Assembly (NCBI RefSeq): GCF_001006305.1
Contig: NZ_LBHJ01000004.1
Coordinates: forward strand, 62,001-126,000
Length of the DNA: 64,000 nt
Source of the DNA: Silvibacterium bohemicum
GTDB lineage: Bacteria > Acidobacteriota > Terriglobia > Terriglobales > Acidobacteriaceae
Direction: 5' to 3'
Below are positions 32,886 through 41,540 of the stretch, piece by piece. The translations under genes and the position numbers were made by a program. The notes beneath the pieces are model-generated. The model was not told the DNA's origin. It did no database searches and saw nothing but the letters and a program-made list of their open reading frames with translations. Positions within the stretch are counted from its first letter, which is position 1. Every line of letters begins with the position of its first letter.

Positions 32886-34471
32886 GAAGGCTCCTCCCGC
32901 AGCCATGCCTGGACGGCACGCGCGGTGTTGACCGGCTTCTGCTTGATAAGCTCAACCGTCTGATCTTTGAGTTCCGTAGCTCTGCGCGAGTCGTCGCTGG
33001 GCTCGGGAATACCTGCGGTAAGACGTTCCACCTCAGGTGCGGCTGCAAGCACAGGTTGGGGAGCCTGATTGGGCGCACCGGGACCAAGCGCTTTCTTCTG
33101 AATGGGGCGAAGCACAAAGAGGTAGGCGAGCAGGAAGACAGCAAGGAGTGAAACGGGCCGCAGAACAGGCGCGAAATCCGACACCATCTTCTGTGCCTTG
33201 TCCGTCCACTTCGGAGCCAGATCGTCGTTCACATCCGAATCGAACGACATGTTCTGGACGCTGATGGTGTCGCCGCGTTTCGCATCGAAGCCGATCACCG
33301 CCTTGGCCAGCTCCTGAATCTTGTCCAGCTCTTCCGGCGTTCTCTTGTGCATCGCAAAACTAACCTTGCCGCTTTTCACGGTTCGCACCACGGCATCGTC
33401 TACCAGAATGGCTGCACTTACCCGTTGAATGCGTCCGGCAGGTGTCACCGTATGCGTCACGATTTTGTTCACACCGTATTGCGCGCTCTCCGACTTCGAC
33501 GACTGAACGGAATCCTGTGTCGTAGTCGTAGTTGGCTTGGCCTGTTTCGGCGAGGGAATGTTACTCGCAGTTCCCGGCACACCGCCGAAGCCTGCTCCAC
33601 CGCCCGCCTGATCTTCAGTTCTCTGCACGTTCAGCAGAGCACTGACTGCCGGATCGTATTTCTCTTCGCTCTGTTCGGTGGCGCCGTGATCGTAGTCGAT
33701 GTTGACGCTGGCGCGAATCTTATCCAGCCCCACCACCGGCTCGAGGGTCGCGACGAGCCGCTGCGTCAGGCCCGTCTCACTGCCTTCGCCGTCCGGCTGG
33801 CCATCGCTTCCTGTGCCTAGCGACCGGTCGGAATCCGCATCGATGATGGAGACATCTTCTGGCCTCAGTTCATCGACCGCTCCCGAAACCAATCGGCCAA
33901 TCGCCTGAATGGCATCTTTCGAAAGGCCGCCCCGATCAAGCTTCAAGATCACTGAAGCTTTCGCGCTGCGCTGATGATCGATAAAGACAGAGTCGGTGGG
34001 CATTACCAGATGCACGCGTGCGCTCTGTACCCCGTTCATGGTTTGGATGGTGCGCTCCAGTTCGCCTTCAAGCGCGCGCTGGTAGGTCACCTTCTCATCG
34101 AATTCTGTCTGACCCCACGACATCTTGTCGAAGAGCTCGAATCCCATGCGTCCGCTGTGCGGCTGTCCATGAGAAGCAGTTTGAATGCGAGCCGCATCAA
34201 GCTTGTCAGCAGGTACGCTGATGGTCTTGCCGTCGGCGCTGGTCTGGTGCTGAATCCCCTCGGCGTCAAGCTGCGCAGAGAGCGTCTGCGCATCCGCGGG
34301 TTCCAGACCGGTGAAGAGTGGCTTGTAGTCGGGCGTTCCGATCAGTCGCACGAAGAGCGCCAGAAGCGCTACTGTGGCGCCCACGCCGGCGAGAAGATAT
34401 CCTCGCTGGCGCGGGTTGCGGCTTGCCCAAAACTGTTTTGCCTGCGCAGTTGCGTCTTTGAAGCCTGGCAT
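32882..34471 (-). CDS. fliF: Flagellar MS-ring protein
   Basis: A 529-residue membrane ring protein with membrane segments near residues 25-45 and 435-455. Family landmarks are YKPLFTGLEPADAQTLSAQL, ARVHLVMPTDSVFIDHQRSA and the C-terminal FliG-binding helix AVQAWLREEPS. The periplasmic loop is Gly/Ser/Thr-rich. It lies 12 bases after fliE. Confidence 0.96.
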   Translation of the reverse strand: MPGFKDATAQAKQFWASRNPRQRGYLLAGVGATVALLALFVRLIGTPDYKPLFTGLEPADAQTLSAQLDAEGIQHQTSADGKTISVPADKLDAARIQTASHGQPHSGRMGFELFDKMSWGQTEFDEKVTYQRALEGELERTIQTMNGVQSARVHLVMPTDSVFIDHQRSAKASVILKLDRGGLSKDAIQAIGRLVSGAVDELRPEDVSIIDADSDRSLGTGSDGQPDGEGSETGLTQRLVATLEPVVGLDKIRASVNIDYDHGATEQSEEKYDPAVSALLNVQRTEDQAGGGAGFGGVPGTASNIPSPKQAKPTTTTTQDSVQSSKSESAQYGVNKIVTHTVTPAGRIQRVSAAILVDDAVVRTVKSGKVSFAMHKRTPEELDKIQELAKAVIGFDAKRGDTISVQNMSFDSDVNDDLAPKWTDKAQKMVSDFAPVLRPVSLLAVFLLAYLFVLRPIQKKALGPGAPNQAPQPVLAAAPEVERLTAGIPEPSDDSRRATELKDQTVELIKQKPVNTARAVQAWLREEPS

Positions 34472-34483
34472 AATGTTTCAGTC

Positions 34484-34780
34484 CTAGAACTGCATCTTTT
34501 CGATGTCTTGGTAAGCGTTCACGATTTTGTTCCGAACCTGCATCATGAGCTGGAAGGAAACATCCGCTTTTTCGACTGCGATCATTACGCTGTTCACGTC
34601 TCCGTTGCCTTGCAGCAGGTTGTTCGCCTGTGTAGCAGCATCGTCGTTGACTTGGTTTACGCTGTTGACGGCATTTTTCAGCACATCGCCGAAATTTACG
34701 CCGCCGGCGTCACTGCCGCCGTCCATACTGGACATATCCGGCAGATACGAACTCGGAATTCCACCCAGACTTACGCTCAT
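34484..34780 (-). CDS. fliE: MS-ring to rod junction protein
   Basis: A 98-residue protein with the FliE C-terminal motif EKADVSFQLMMQVRNKIVNA followed by YQDIEKMQF. The N-terminus is Gly-rich. GGAGCGG precedes the ATG. It connects the MS ring to FlgB and FlgC. Confidence 0.93.
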   Translation of the reverse strand: MSVSLGGIPSSYLPDMSSMDGGSDAGGVNFGDVLKNAVNSVNQVNDDAATQANNLLQGNGDVNSVMIAVEKADVSFQLMMQVRNKIVNAYQDIEKMQF

Positions 34781-34801
34781 TGTTCCGCTCCAGGAAAATT
34801 G

Positions 34802-35251
34802 TTATGACGATTTGAGTATGTCGAGCGACTGCTGAATCATCTGCTTCGCTGCACTCACTGCCGACGCGTTGAGCTGATAGGCGCGAACCGCTCCCATCAG
34901 GTCCACCATCTCGGTGGTCGGGTTAATCGATGGATAGGCCACATAGCCATCCTTATTCGCATCCGGATTTCCCGGCTCATAACGCAGAATCGGAGCAGAG
35001 CTGTCTTCTACAACTTGCGACAGCTTCACTGAGCCGGTCGGAGGCTGAGAAAATTTGCCGATGCGATTAAACACGCTGCGAAAAGGCAAGCCATTGCTGG
35101 CGCTGAAAACTACTTGCTTGCGAACGAAGGGACCACCGGTATCGGTATGCGTGGTCTCGGCGTTGGCAAGGTTGGTCGAAGTGATTTCCGCTCGCTGGCG
35201 CTCTGCGGAGAGAGCGGAGGCGCTGATGTTCAGCATGTCAAACAGGCCCAT
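34802..35251 (-). CDS. flgC: Flagellar proximal rod protein FlgC
   Basis: A 149-residue rod protein. It starts MGLFDMLNISASALSAERQR, has the rod motif TSTNLANAETTHTDTGGPFV, and ends with the FlgC segment YPSINPTTEMVDLMGAVRAY. It lies between flgB and fliE, as in most genomes. Confidence 0.95.
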   Translation of the reverse strand: MGLFDMLNISASALSAERQRAEITSTNLANAETTHTDTGGPFVRKQVVFSASNGLPFRSVFNRIGKFSQPPTGSVKLSQVVEDSSAPILRYEPGNPDANKDGYVAYPSINPTTEMVDLMGAVRAYQLNASAVSAAKQMIQQSLDILKSS

Positions 35252-35253
35252 TG

Positions 35254-35604
35254 TCAGTTCCCATCCTTAATGGCGCTGTACAGGGTGTGAAGAGAAGACT
35301 TCACCATCTGCACGCCGAGCGAATACTGAAGTTGGGTTTGCGAAAGCAGCATGCTTTCGCGATCGATGTTCACGTTGTTGCCGTCGGGACGCTCCGGCAG
35401 CCCTACAATTTCCTGCGATGCCGGCTCGAAGCGTGGCTCGCCTTCGGTGTTCATTACCTGCTTCATTGCCGCCTGAAAGTTCAGATCCTTGGTGTGATAT
35501 CCAGGCGTGTCGATGTTGGCCATGTTCGAGGCGATCATCTGCTGGCGATCGGAGACCACCTTGAGATAGCCCTGCAGGACTTGAAGTGAAGAAAATGCTG
35601 ACAT
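35254..35604 (-). CDS. flgB: Flagellar proximal rod protein FlgB
   Basis: A 116-residue rod protein with DRQQMIASNMANIDTPGYHT, KDLNFQAAMKQVMNTEGEPR and a C-terminal helix LLSQTQLQYSLGVQMVKSSL. AAGGAG lies 11 bases upstream, inside the end of the response-regulator gene, so the two are coupled. Confidence 0.94.
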   Translation of the reverse strand: MSAFSSLQVLQGYLKVVSDRQQMIASNMANIDTPGYHTKDLNFQAAMKQVMNTEGEPRFEPASQEIVGLPERPDGNNVNIDRESMLLSQTQLQYSLGVQMVKSSLHTLYSAIKDGN

Positions 35605-35605
35605 G

Positions 35606-36982
35606 TTATGCGTATCTCCTTGGTGGAAGGCCGTATTCGCGAATTTTGTTGCGCAGCGTGCGCAGGCTGATGCCCAACATCTCAGCTGCGTGGGTGCGAT
35701 TTCCGTCGGTGAGCGCTAAGGTGTTTTCCAGGTGCTGGCGTTCCACCTGGCGGATGGGAATACCTGCAACCGCAGCGGATGGCGACATCGGTGCGGGCGG
35801 TGCGAGCTGCGGCCGGGCTGCCCCTTGAAACTCCATGTCGAAACAGCCGGCGTCGATCTCATGCGTTCCACTGAGCGTGAGAACACGCCGCATGAAGTTA
35901 CCCAGCTCGCGAACATTTCCGGGCCAGCTATGCGACTGCAATCGCTCCAGAAATTCTTGATGAAGATGCGGAATCTGGGTCTGCTGATGCGCGGCGAACT
36001 TAACGGCAAAGTGCCGTGCGAGTATCGGAATATCTTCACGGCGCTCGCGCAGCGGAGGCAGCGTGAGAGGAATCACATTCAGTCTGTAGTAGAGATCGGC
36101 GCGAAACTGTCCGCGCTCGACCATCGCCCCCAGTGAAACGTTGGTGGTGGCAATGACCCGGATGTCGACCTTGACCGACCGGCCTTCGCCGAGCCTCTCG
36201 AATTCGCGCTCCTGCAAAGCACGTAACAGCTTCGGTTGCAGATGAAGCGGCATTTCACCGATCTCATCGAGCAGAATCGTGCCGCCATCCGCCAGCTCAA
36301 ACTTGCCGGGCTTGGCCGCGACCGCGCCGGTAAAGGCGCCACGCCCGTGACCGAACAACTCGCTCTCCAGAAGAGATTCGGGGACCGCGGCGCAATTCAC
36401 GGCAACGAATGGCTTGCGGCTGCGATCGCTGGAGTCATGAATGAAGCGCGCCAGCAGCTCTTTGCCGGTGCCGCTCTCCGCTTCGACGAGAACATCCGCG
36501 CCGGTGCTGGCGGCGGCGCGCGCACGCTGAATCGCACGCAGCAACGCGGGTGCGCGTCCAACGATGTCGCCGGCCGGAGCCACTTCTTCCTCCGCGGGCA
36601 TCTCTTTCGCGCGATGCATCACCTGCGCTGCGGTAGCCTGCAAGCGATCGAAGGAGATAGGCTTGGTCAGATAATCGAGCGCTCCATCGCGCATGGCGCT
36701 GACTGCATCCGGCACCGAGCCGTAGGCGGTCAACAAAATGACCGCTGTTCCCGGAGAAGACTGGCGCGCGGACCGCATCACTTCCATGCCTGTGCCATCA
36801 GGCATGCGAATGTCAGTCACCACCAGGTCGAATTCCTTGCCCTCGAAATTACGGACAGCCTCGCGAACACAGGACGCTGTTTCGACCCGCCATCCGTGGC
36901 GCAAGAAGTTCGCGCGCAGAGCGGTGCGAATGCCTGGTTCGTCGTCTACCACCATGACTGAAGACGGTGCGTCATTGGTCAT
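35606..36982 (-). CDS. Sigma54-dependent flagellar response regulator (FlrC/FlgR/NtrC type)
   Basis: A 458-residue regulator with three parts. The receiver has an acidic pocket VVDDEP and phosphoacceptor D57 in VVTDIRMPDG. The AAA+ domain carries the sigma54-contacting GAFTGA loop and Walker B GGTILLDEIGEM. The C-terminal Fis-type helix-turn-helix is GNRTHAAEMLGISLRTLRNK. The Walker A reads AESGTGKE, with Ala for the usual first Gly. ATG 36982 overlaps the kinase stop (ATGA). Its operon position suggests that it activates RpoN-dependent flagellar genes. Confidence 0.92.
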   Translation of the reverse strand: MTNDAPSSVMVVDDEPGIRTALRANFLRHGWRVETASCVREAVRNFEGKEFDLVVTDIRMPDGTGMEVMRSARQSSPGTAVILLTAYGSVPDAVSAMRDGALDYLTKPISFDRLQATAAQVMHRAKEMPAEEEVAPAGDIVGRAPALLRAIQRARAAASTGADVLVEAESGTGKELLARFIHDSSDRSRKPFVAVNCAAVPESLLESELFGHGRGAFTGAVAAKPGKFELADGGTILLDEIGEMPLHLQPKLLRALQEREFERLGEGRSVKVDIRVIATTNVSLGAMVERGQFRADLYYRLNVIPLTLPPLRERREDIPILARHFAVKFAAHQQTQIPHLHQEFLERLQSHSWPGNVRELGNFMRRVLTLSGTHEIDAGCFDMEFQGAARPQLAPPAPMSPSAAVAGIPIRQVERQHLENTLALTDGNRTHAAEMLGISLRTLRNKIREYGLPPRRYA

Positions 36983-38229
36983 AAGGTTGGAAACTCCAAT
37001 TGAAAAGTACTTCCGCAGTTCACACGGCTGGAGACTCGTATCTCTCCGCCGTGTTGCATCATGAGCCGTTTGCAAACTGCCAGCCCCAATCCAGGTGTAT
37101 CGCCGCTCGCGCTGAAACCGGCATCGAAAAGGTGCTGCATCAGCGAAGCTGGAATTCCGCAGCCCGTATCCGTGACCTCGACCAGCGCGCGAGATGTTCC
37201 CAATGGCCGAATCGAAACGATGATCTTTCCGCCGCAAGGCGTGTGGCGAATCGCGTTGCAGATGAGATTGAGAATGATCTGGCGCAGGCCCTCTTCGTTA
37301 CCCTCGATGGTCAGCCTATCGTCTTCGCTTATAAAGGAGAGCGATACGCCAGCCTGCTCGGCGATGGGCCGTACGAACTCCACGCCGGTCTGCATGCAGG
37401 AGATCAGATTCAGCGGCGTGAGTTGGGGATTGGTTCCGCAGTGAATGCTAAGGACGTTGCTCACTGTCCCCGAGAGCATGCGAATGCCGGCGCGAAGATG
37501 AGAGACCCACTGCGAAGTCTGCCCCGGATCCTCAGCGATGAGGCCGGCAAACAATTCCATACTCGCTAACGGATTTCTAATTTCATGCGCCAGGATCGTC
37601 GAGATTTCCGCCAAAGCCATGGCGCTCCGCGCGGCTTCGCGCTCCTGCTCGGCAAGTTTGTTCGCGGTAATGTCGCGGAGAATCCAGATGCTCTGCAGCG
37701 GCGTTCTTCCGCTGCCCACTTCCTGGCTTGCGGGTGCGCAGGACAATTTTTGATTACCGATGGCCAGCCAGCGCTTGCCCGTGCTCGACGACAGGCACAG
37801 CTCGTTGTCGAGATGATCGTCCGATCTCGCCAGCAGAGACTCGAAGTTGATCTTGCTGATTGCAGAGAGATCGCGTAGGCTCTTCACTTCTGCGTCGCCA
37901 AGTTCTAATAATCTGCGCCCTTCCGGATTGATCATGACAATGATCTCGGCGGTATCGAGCACCAGCACGCCACAGGGCATGGAATCGATCATCTGCTGCA
38001 AGGCCGCGCGCATGCGGTCGTTTTCCGCGAGGCTGCGGGTAAGAGCAGCGTTACGCTCCGCCAGCTCGAATCCCAGGTGCGCAACCTCGCGCTGCAAGTC
38101 GCGATAAGACGCTTCGAGCAGAGAAGACGCAGAGATGAACTCCGAGAAGGCATCCGCCAACAGCCGCGGACTGCGCAGGGAGTCTGGGCCTACGTTCTTT
38201 ATTGGAGCAACATGAGAACCGGGCAGCAT
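36979..38229 (-). CDS. Soluble sensor histidine kinase, partner of the flagellar regulator (FlrB-like)
   Basis: A 416-residue kinase without membrane segments. It has a short coiled coil (residues about 40-70), a PAS domain (MPCGVLVLDTAEIIVMINPE), a HisKA box with H215 in ILAHEIRNPLASMEL, and a complete HATPase (N-box ILNLICNAIRHTP, G-boxes DTGCGIP and GDTPGLGLAV). Such cytoplasmic FlrB/FleS/FlgS-like kinases sense assembly of the export apparatus. The ATG at 38229 is only 4 bases after the predicted RpoN start, so a start farther downstream or a near-leaderless message is possible. Confidence 0.9.
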   Translation of the reverse strand: MLPGSHVAPIKNVGPDSLRSPRLLADAFSEFISASSLLEASYRDLQREVAHLGFELAERNAALTRSLAENDRMRAALQQMIDSMPCGVLVLDTAEIIVMINPEGRRLLELGDAEVKSLRDLSAISKINFESLLARSDDHLDNELCLSSSTGKRWLAIGNQKLSCAPASQEVGSGRTPLQSIWILRDITANKLAEQEREAARSAMALAEISTILAHEIRNPLASMELFAGLIAEDPGQTSQWVSHLRAGIRMLSGTVSNVLSIHCGTNPQLTPLNLISCMQTGVEFVRPIAEQAGVSLSFISEDDRLTIEGNEEGLRQIILNLICNAIRHTPCGGKIIVSIRPLGTSRALVEVTDTGCGIPASLMQHLFDAGFSASGDTPGLGLAVCKRLMMQHGGEIRVSSRVNCGSTFQLEFPTL

Positions 38230-38236
38230 TTGCCTA
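38220..38236. repeat. 17-bp inverted repeat, flagellar operator candidate (copy 3)
   Basis: CGGGCA-GCATT-TGCCTA overlaps the kinase start codon and lies just downstream of the RpoN-type promoter. It matches the TRGGCA-N5-TGCCYA consensus at 11 of 12 arm positions. Confidence 0.5.
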
Positions 38237-38243
38237 TTCCATA

Positions 38244-38259
38244 TGCACGATGAGTGCCA
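38244..38259 (-). promoter_or_regulatory. Sigma54 promoter of the kinase-regulator-basal body operon
   Basis: TGGCAC-N5-GTGCA on the minus strand has exact GG-N10-GC spacing and the same form as the site before flgF. The predicted start near 38233 is very close to the kinase ATG. Confidence 0.65.
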
Positions 38260-38292
38260 AACTGGAACGGCGACCCGGAATGGGTCATTGAG

Positions 38293-39516
38293 CTAAAGAA
38301 TGATGTGTTCGGGCTTGATTTCGTGACCGGAACCGACCAGGATGGTCGCCCGCTCGATGGCGTTGCGCAGTTCGCGTACGTTTCCCGGCCAGCGATGTTG
38401 CGCCAGCACGTGCAACGCTTCGCGGCTGAGTGAGACTCCGGGATGAAATCTCACGACGAACGCCGTCGCCAGCTCGTCCAGATCGCTGAGGCGATCGCGG
38501 AGCGGCGGCAGGTGGATTGGAAAAACCGCCAGGCGGTAATAGAGATCTTCACGAAACTGCTGCTGACTGATGAGCTTTTTAAGATCGGCGTTGGTGGCCG
38601 CTACGACGCGCACGTCGACCTTGAGATTGTCGTTGCCGCCCAGGCGCTGGACTTCGCCCTGCTCCAGGAATCTCAGGATCTTGCTCTGCAGCGAGAGCGG
38701 CATGTCCCCGATTTCATCCAGAAAGAGCGTGCCGCCGTGAGCGGCATGAATGCGTCCAATACGGGATTGAACGGCGCCGGTGAAAGAACCTTTGGTATAG
38801 CCGAAAAGCTCGGCTTCGAGCAGCGTCTCGGGAATCGCGGAGCAATTCACGACGATGAACGGCTGCTTGCGGCGCGGGCTGATGAGATGGATTTCCTGAG
38901 CCACGAGATCTTTGCCGGTTCCGCTCTCTCCGGTCACAAGAACAGTGGTGTCGCGAACAGCGACCATCCGGGTCACGATAGACACGCGCTGCATCGGCTC
39001 GGACTCGCCGATCATGCCGCGCAGCTTGAATCTGCCGTCCTGCAGATGGTGGCGCGAGCTCTCGTGATCGACCACAGTGGGTAAGACAGTATTCGTGTGG
39101 ACTGCGCCGTTGCGATTAACGACGTCCACAAGTTTTGTCGATATAGGAGTCGGCGAGGCGCTTCCGACCAGCAGCTGGCCGGTGTGCGAATTCAACATCA
39201 AAATCTGAGTATTGGGAAAGCGATCCCTGACGATGGCGTTGAACTCGTTGGGCTCCAGATCCGGCAGCAGAGGATCGAGCAACAGAACTCCGTCGTCGGT
39301 GCCGTGCTTGTGAAGGACCTCGAGCGCGCCTGAGCCGCTGGTCGCCTGGATCACGTTCCAGCGCGGCGGCCCCAGCTTTTCCTGGAGCTCCTGCTGAAGC
39401 TTGGGATTCGGGCTCACCACGAATACATCGATGGGAACCCGATCTTCAAAGCGGTCGAATTGAGTGATAGGACTGCTCATAGAGTTATCGACTGCATAAT
39501 TGTGCTGAAAACTCAT
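38293..39516 (-). CDS. Sigma54 activator with degenerate receiver and no DNA-binding domain
   Basis: A 407-residue protein. Residues about 30-125 resemble a receiver or FleQ-type domain with an Asp at D81 (VLLLDPLLPD) but without the acidic pocket. A full AAA+ domain follows (Walker A GESGTGKD, GSFTGA loop, Walker B GGTLFLDEIGDM, R-finger region FREDLYYRLAVFPIHLPPLR). It stops right after GHEIKPEHIIL, where a Fis-type helix-turn-helix would be expected. No such sequence exists in any frame of the 63 bases before the kinase gene. It may act from solution, as Helicobacter FlgR does, or regulate the other activator. Confidence 0.88.
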   Translation of the reverse strand: MSFQHNYAVDNSMSSPITQFDRFEDRVPIDVFVVSPNPKLQQELQEKLGPPRWNVIQATSGSGALEVLHKHGTDDGVLLLDPLLPDLEPNEFNAIVRDRFPNTQILMLNSHTGQLLVGSASPTPISTKLVDVVNRNGAVHTNTVLPTVVDHESSRHHLQDGRFKLRGMIGESEPMQRVSIVTRMVAVRDTTVLVTGESGTGKDLVAQEIHLISPRRKQPFIVVNCSAIPETLLEAELFGYTKGSFTGAVQSRIGRIHAAHGGTLFLDEIGDMPLSLQSKILRFLEQGEVQRLGGNDNLKVDVRVVAATNADLKKLISQQQFREDLYYRLAVFPIHLPPLRDRLSDLDELATAFVVRFHPGVSLSREALHVLAQHRWPGNVRELRNAIERATILVGSGHEIKPEHIIL

Positions 39517-39553
39517 TAGAACCTAGAACCCAAATCTCTGCACCCTGGAAAAG

Positions 39554-40237
39554 TTAATGAACTTGGTGCGCCTGCACTTCGGATGACAGCTCTTCTTGCC
39601 AATGCGGGTCGGCGTCCTGAAGAGGCAGCATCATGGACACGGAAAATGGATCTTCGGCACATGTGAATTGGCCGCGCTGGCTGCGGATGTTCGCCTCGGA
39701 TAAAGCCAGGTCGAGGCGATCCGTCGAACTCAAGCGCTTTCCGTGGGAGCGCAGGTTCTGAATCGTTGCCTCGATCACATGACCGCGGGTCAACACCAGC
39801 AGTTCGATAATGTCGCCCGCAGAAGAGCAGGAGGCTGCGATCTTCAGCGAAGCGAAAATTGCTTGCAGCGTTCTGTCCTTGTCTCCCAACACGAGCGGCA
39901 GATCGGCCGCCATTATCGGTTGGAGCTGAAGCCCTGCGGCTTCGAGGATTTCCTTCTGCGCTTCCACAACCGGCGCTAGCAGTTCTGCAATGTCGATCGG
40001 TTGATTGGCCGCTTCGGTTTGCCTGATGATCACCAGCTGTTGCAAGGATTGAAAGAGGCCGCAGGCGCGCTCGACCTGCTCCGCGGAGATATCCAGATAT
40101 CGCCGGTGATCGGCCGGCGGCAAGTTCGGCAGGGTGCAAGCCACCACCGCCGAACGAAGGATGGTGAGCGGCTGCGCCATGGCATGGAGGCCGTTCCCAA
40201 GATCAGCGTAAAACTTTTCCAACTCCGCGTTCTCCAT
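39554..40237 (-). CDS. Degenerate histidine-kinase-like protein
   Basis: A 227-residue soluble protein resembling the HisKA and HATPase halves of a sensor kinase. H18 lies in GLHAMAQPLTILRSAVV, where a kinase would read HELRNPLT. The ATP-binding half keeps the overall pattern (LPLVLGDKDRTLQAIFASLK) but lacks the N-box asparagine and clear G-boxes. It may be a phosphotransfer or docking protein for the adjacent OmpR-type regulator rather than an active kinase. ATG 40237, 31 bases after the regulator stop, is preferred to a frame starting inside that gene. Confidence 0.65.
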   Translation of the reverse strand: MENAELEKFYADLGNGLHAMAQPLTILRSAVVACTLPNLPPADHRRYLDISAEQVERACGLFQSLQQLVIIRQTEAANQPIDIAELLAPVVEAQKEILEAAGLQLQPIMAADLPLVLGDKDRTLQAIFASLKIAASCSSAGDIIELLVLTRGHVIEATIQNLRSHGKRLSSTDRLDLALSEANIRSQRGQFTCAEDPFSVSMMLPLQDADPHWQEELSSEVQAHQVH

Positions 40238-40268
40238 GCTTGCAGCCTGTCCGTTCTCTGGCTTCTCG

Positions 40269-41039
40269 CTAGGCTTCACGAAGTTCGTACCCCACACCAC
40301 GTATGGTGTGCGTCAGCTTGGACTCTCCCGGAAGATCGACCTTGTCACGTACGTATTTCATGTAAACGTCGACAATATTGGTCGAGGGATCGGACGGCAT
40401 GTTCCAGACCTCTTCGAAGAGAGTGGCCCGCGACACCGGCCGGCCGGAATTCCGCATCATGTATTCGAGGATGGCGAATTCGCGGGGGGTCAGATCGATG
40501 CGGCGGCCATTCCGCTCCACGCGGCGCTCCTGGCGATGAAGAACCAGGTCACCCACTTTGGAGCAGTTGGGAATCAAGCCGGAGTTGCGGCGCATGAGCG
40601 CCTGCACCCGGGCCAGAAGCTCGACCAGCGAAAACGGCTTGGTGAGGCAATCGTCAGCGCCGCTGTGGAAGGCGGAAACTTTGTCCTCCACCCGGCAGCG
40701 CGCCGTCAGCACCAGCATCGGCAGTCGAGGTTGGGCAGGGCGGACTCGTTCGAGCAGGCTGATGCCGTCCAGCTTGGGCAGGTTGAGATCCAGAATCAGC
40801 AGGTCGTACCGGTGGTCCTGCAGGCTGCTCAGGGCCGCTTCCCCATCGTGAATCAATTCCACGGTGAAGCCTGCCATCTGAAGTTCCCGGCAAAGAAAGC
40901 CGGCCAGCGAGACATCATCCTCGACGATCAGGATGCGGCGGCCGGCTACTTGATGGAATTCAGAAGCGCGTCTCATATTCGAGATGCCCTGGGCGGGTGG
41001 ATTAGAGATACTTCTGGCAGAAGGCGTACAGAGTTCCAT
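40269..41039 (-). CDS. OmpR/PhoB-family response regulator
   Basis: A regulator of about 256 residues. The receiver begins RRILIVEDDVSLAGFL, with phosphoacceptor D84 in LLILDLNLPKLDG and the conserved Thr/Lys region (LVLTARCRVEDKV, CLTKPFS). The C-terminal winged helix (IDLTPREFAILEYMMRNSGR, VDVYMKYVRDKVDLP, IRGVGYELRE) binds DNA. ATG 41039 or ATG 40976 (MRRASEFHQ) are both possible starts. It leads a two-gene unit with the degenerate kinase and runs toward the flagellar regulators. Confidence 0.88.
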   Translation of the reverse strand: MELCTPSARSISNPPAQGISNMRRASEFHQVAGRRILIVEDDVSLAGFLCRELQMAGFTVELIHDGEAALSSLQDHRYDLLILDLNLPKLDGISLLERVRPAQPRLPMLVLTARCRVEDKVSAFHSGADDCLTKPFSLVELLARVQALMRRNSGLIPNCSKVGDLVLHRQERRVERNGRRIDLTPREFAILEYMMRNSGRPVSRATLFEEVWNMPSDPSTNIVDVYMKYVRDKVDLPGESKLTHTIRGVGYELREA

Positions 41040-41082
41040 GTGTAATTCCGTTCCCAAAGTTTTAATTCGTTATCTGAACTAC

Positions 41083-41096
41083 AGTACTTTAGTACT
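41083..41096. repeat. Palindromic repeat upstream of the OmpR-type regulator
   Basis: Two palindromic AGTACT hexamers separated by TT lie 44-57 bases upstream of the regulator start. They read both as direct and as inverted repeats. Confidence 0.4.
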
Positions 41097-41447
41097 TGGG
41101 CCCTTCTAATAAATCAATACATATTAAGTGCCATGCCACCCGTTCGACCGGATGTATCTGCGTGGATACTACCCAATCGGAACTAAATTGCGACACAAAA
41201 GGCACAAATTTGAGATGACTTTGGTCACATCTCATGGATGCCTAATCGGGTAATTTGCACCTACGATAGGGCATTCAATAACTTGTTTTGGTTAATTCCC
41301 TAGGAAAACCTAAGGAAATCTGGACAAGAGGCGATGAGCCCCGGCTTCTTATGCTCGCAGATCGAATATCTCAACAGCCATCGCCGCTGGAAAACGCGCC
41401 ACGTCGGCTCGTTACTAGACAGTTATCGCTGGCGCAGATGGCTCACC

Positions 41448-41475
41448 TTACAGCTTTTCCCGGAAATGCCGATAG
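41448..41475 (+). promoter_or_regulatory. Sigma28 (FliA) promoter of the PilZ gene
   Basis: TTACA, a 15-base spacer and GCCGATAG, with predicted start near 41482 and a leader of about 59 bases. Confidence 0.7.
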
Positions 41476-41540
41476 TAAAGGCTCGAACTACGCTCTAATA
41501 AATCAACGACACCCTACCCATGGGCAGGCGATAGCCAACT

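Larger units (their letters stand above)
41040..41540. other. Intergenic region between the OmpR-type regulator and pilZ
   Basis: The region is AT-richer than its surroundings and holds no convincing gene. It contains AGTACT-TT-AGTACT at 41083-41096 close to the regulator start, a possible autoregulatory site. An inverted repeat lies at 41212-41233 (GAGAT...ATCTC), and the pilZ sigma28-type promoter lies at its right end. A weak 88-codon frame at 41288-41554 overlaps that promoter and is not called. Confidence 0.5.

Noticed and set aside
36236-36961. Long plus-strand frames opposite the sigma54 regulator and other flagellar genes
   Set aside because: They mirror codon bias of real minus-strand genes, lack family features and have no ribosome-binding sites.
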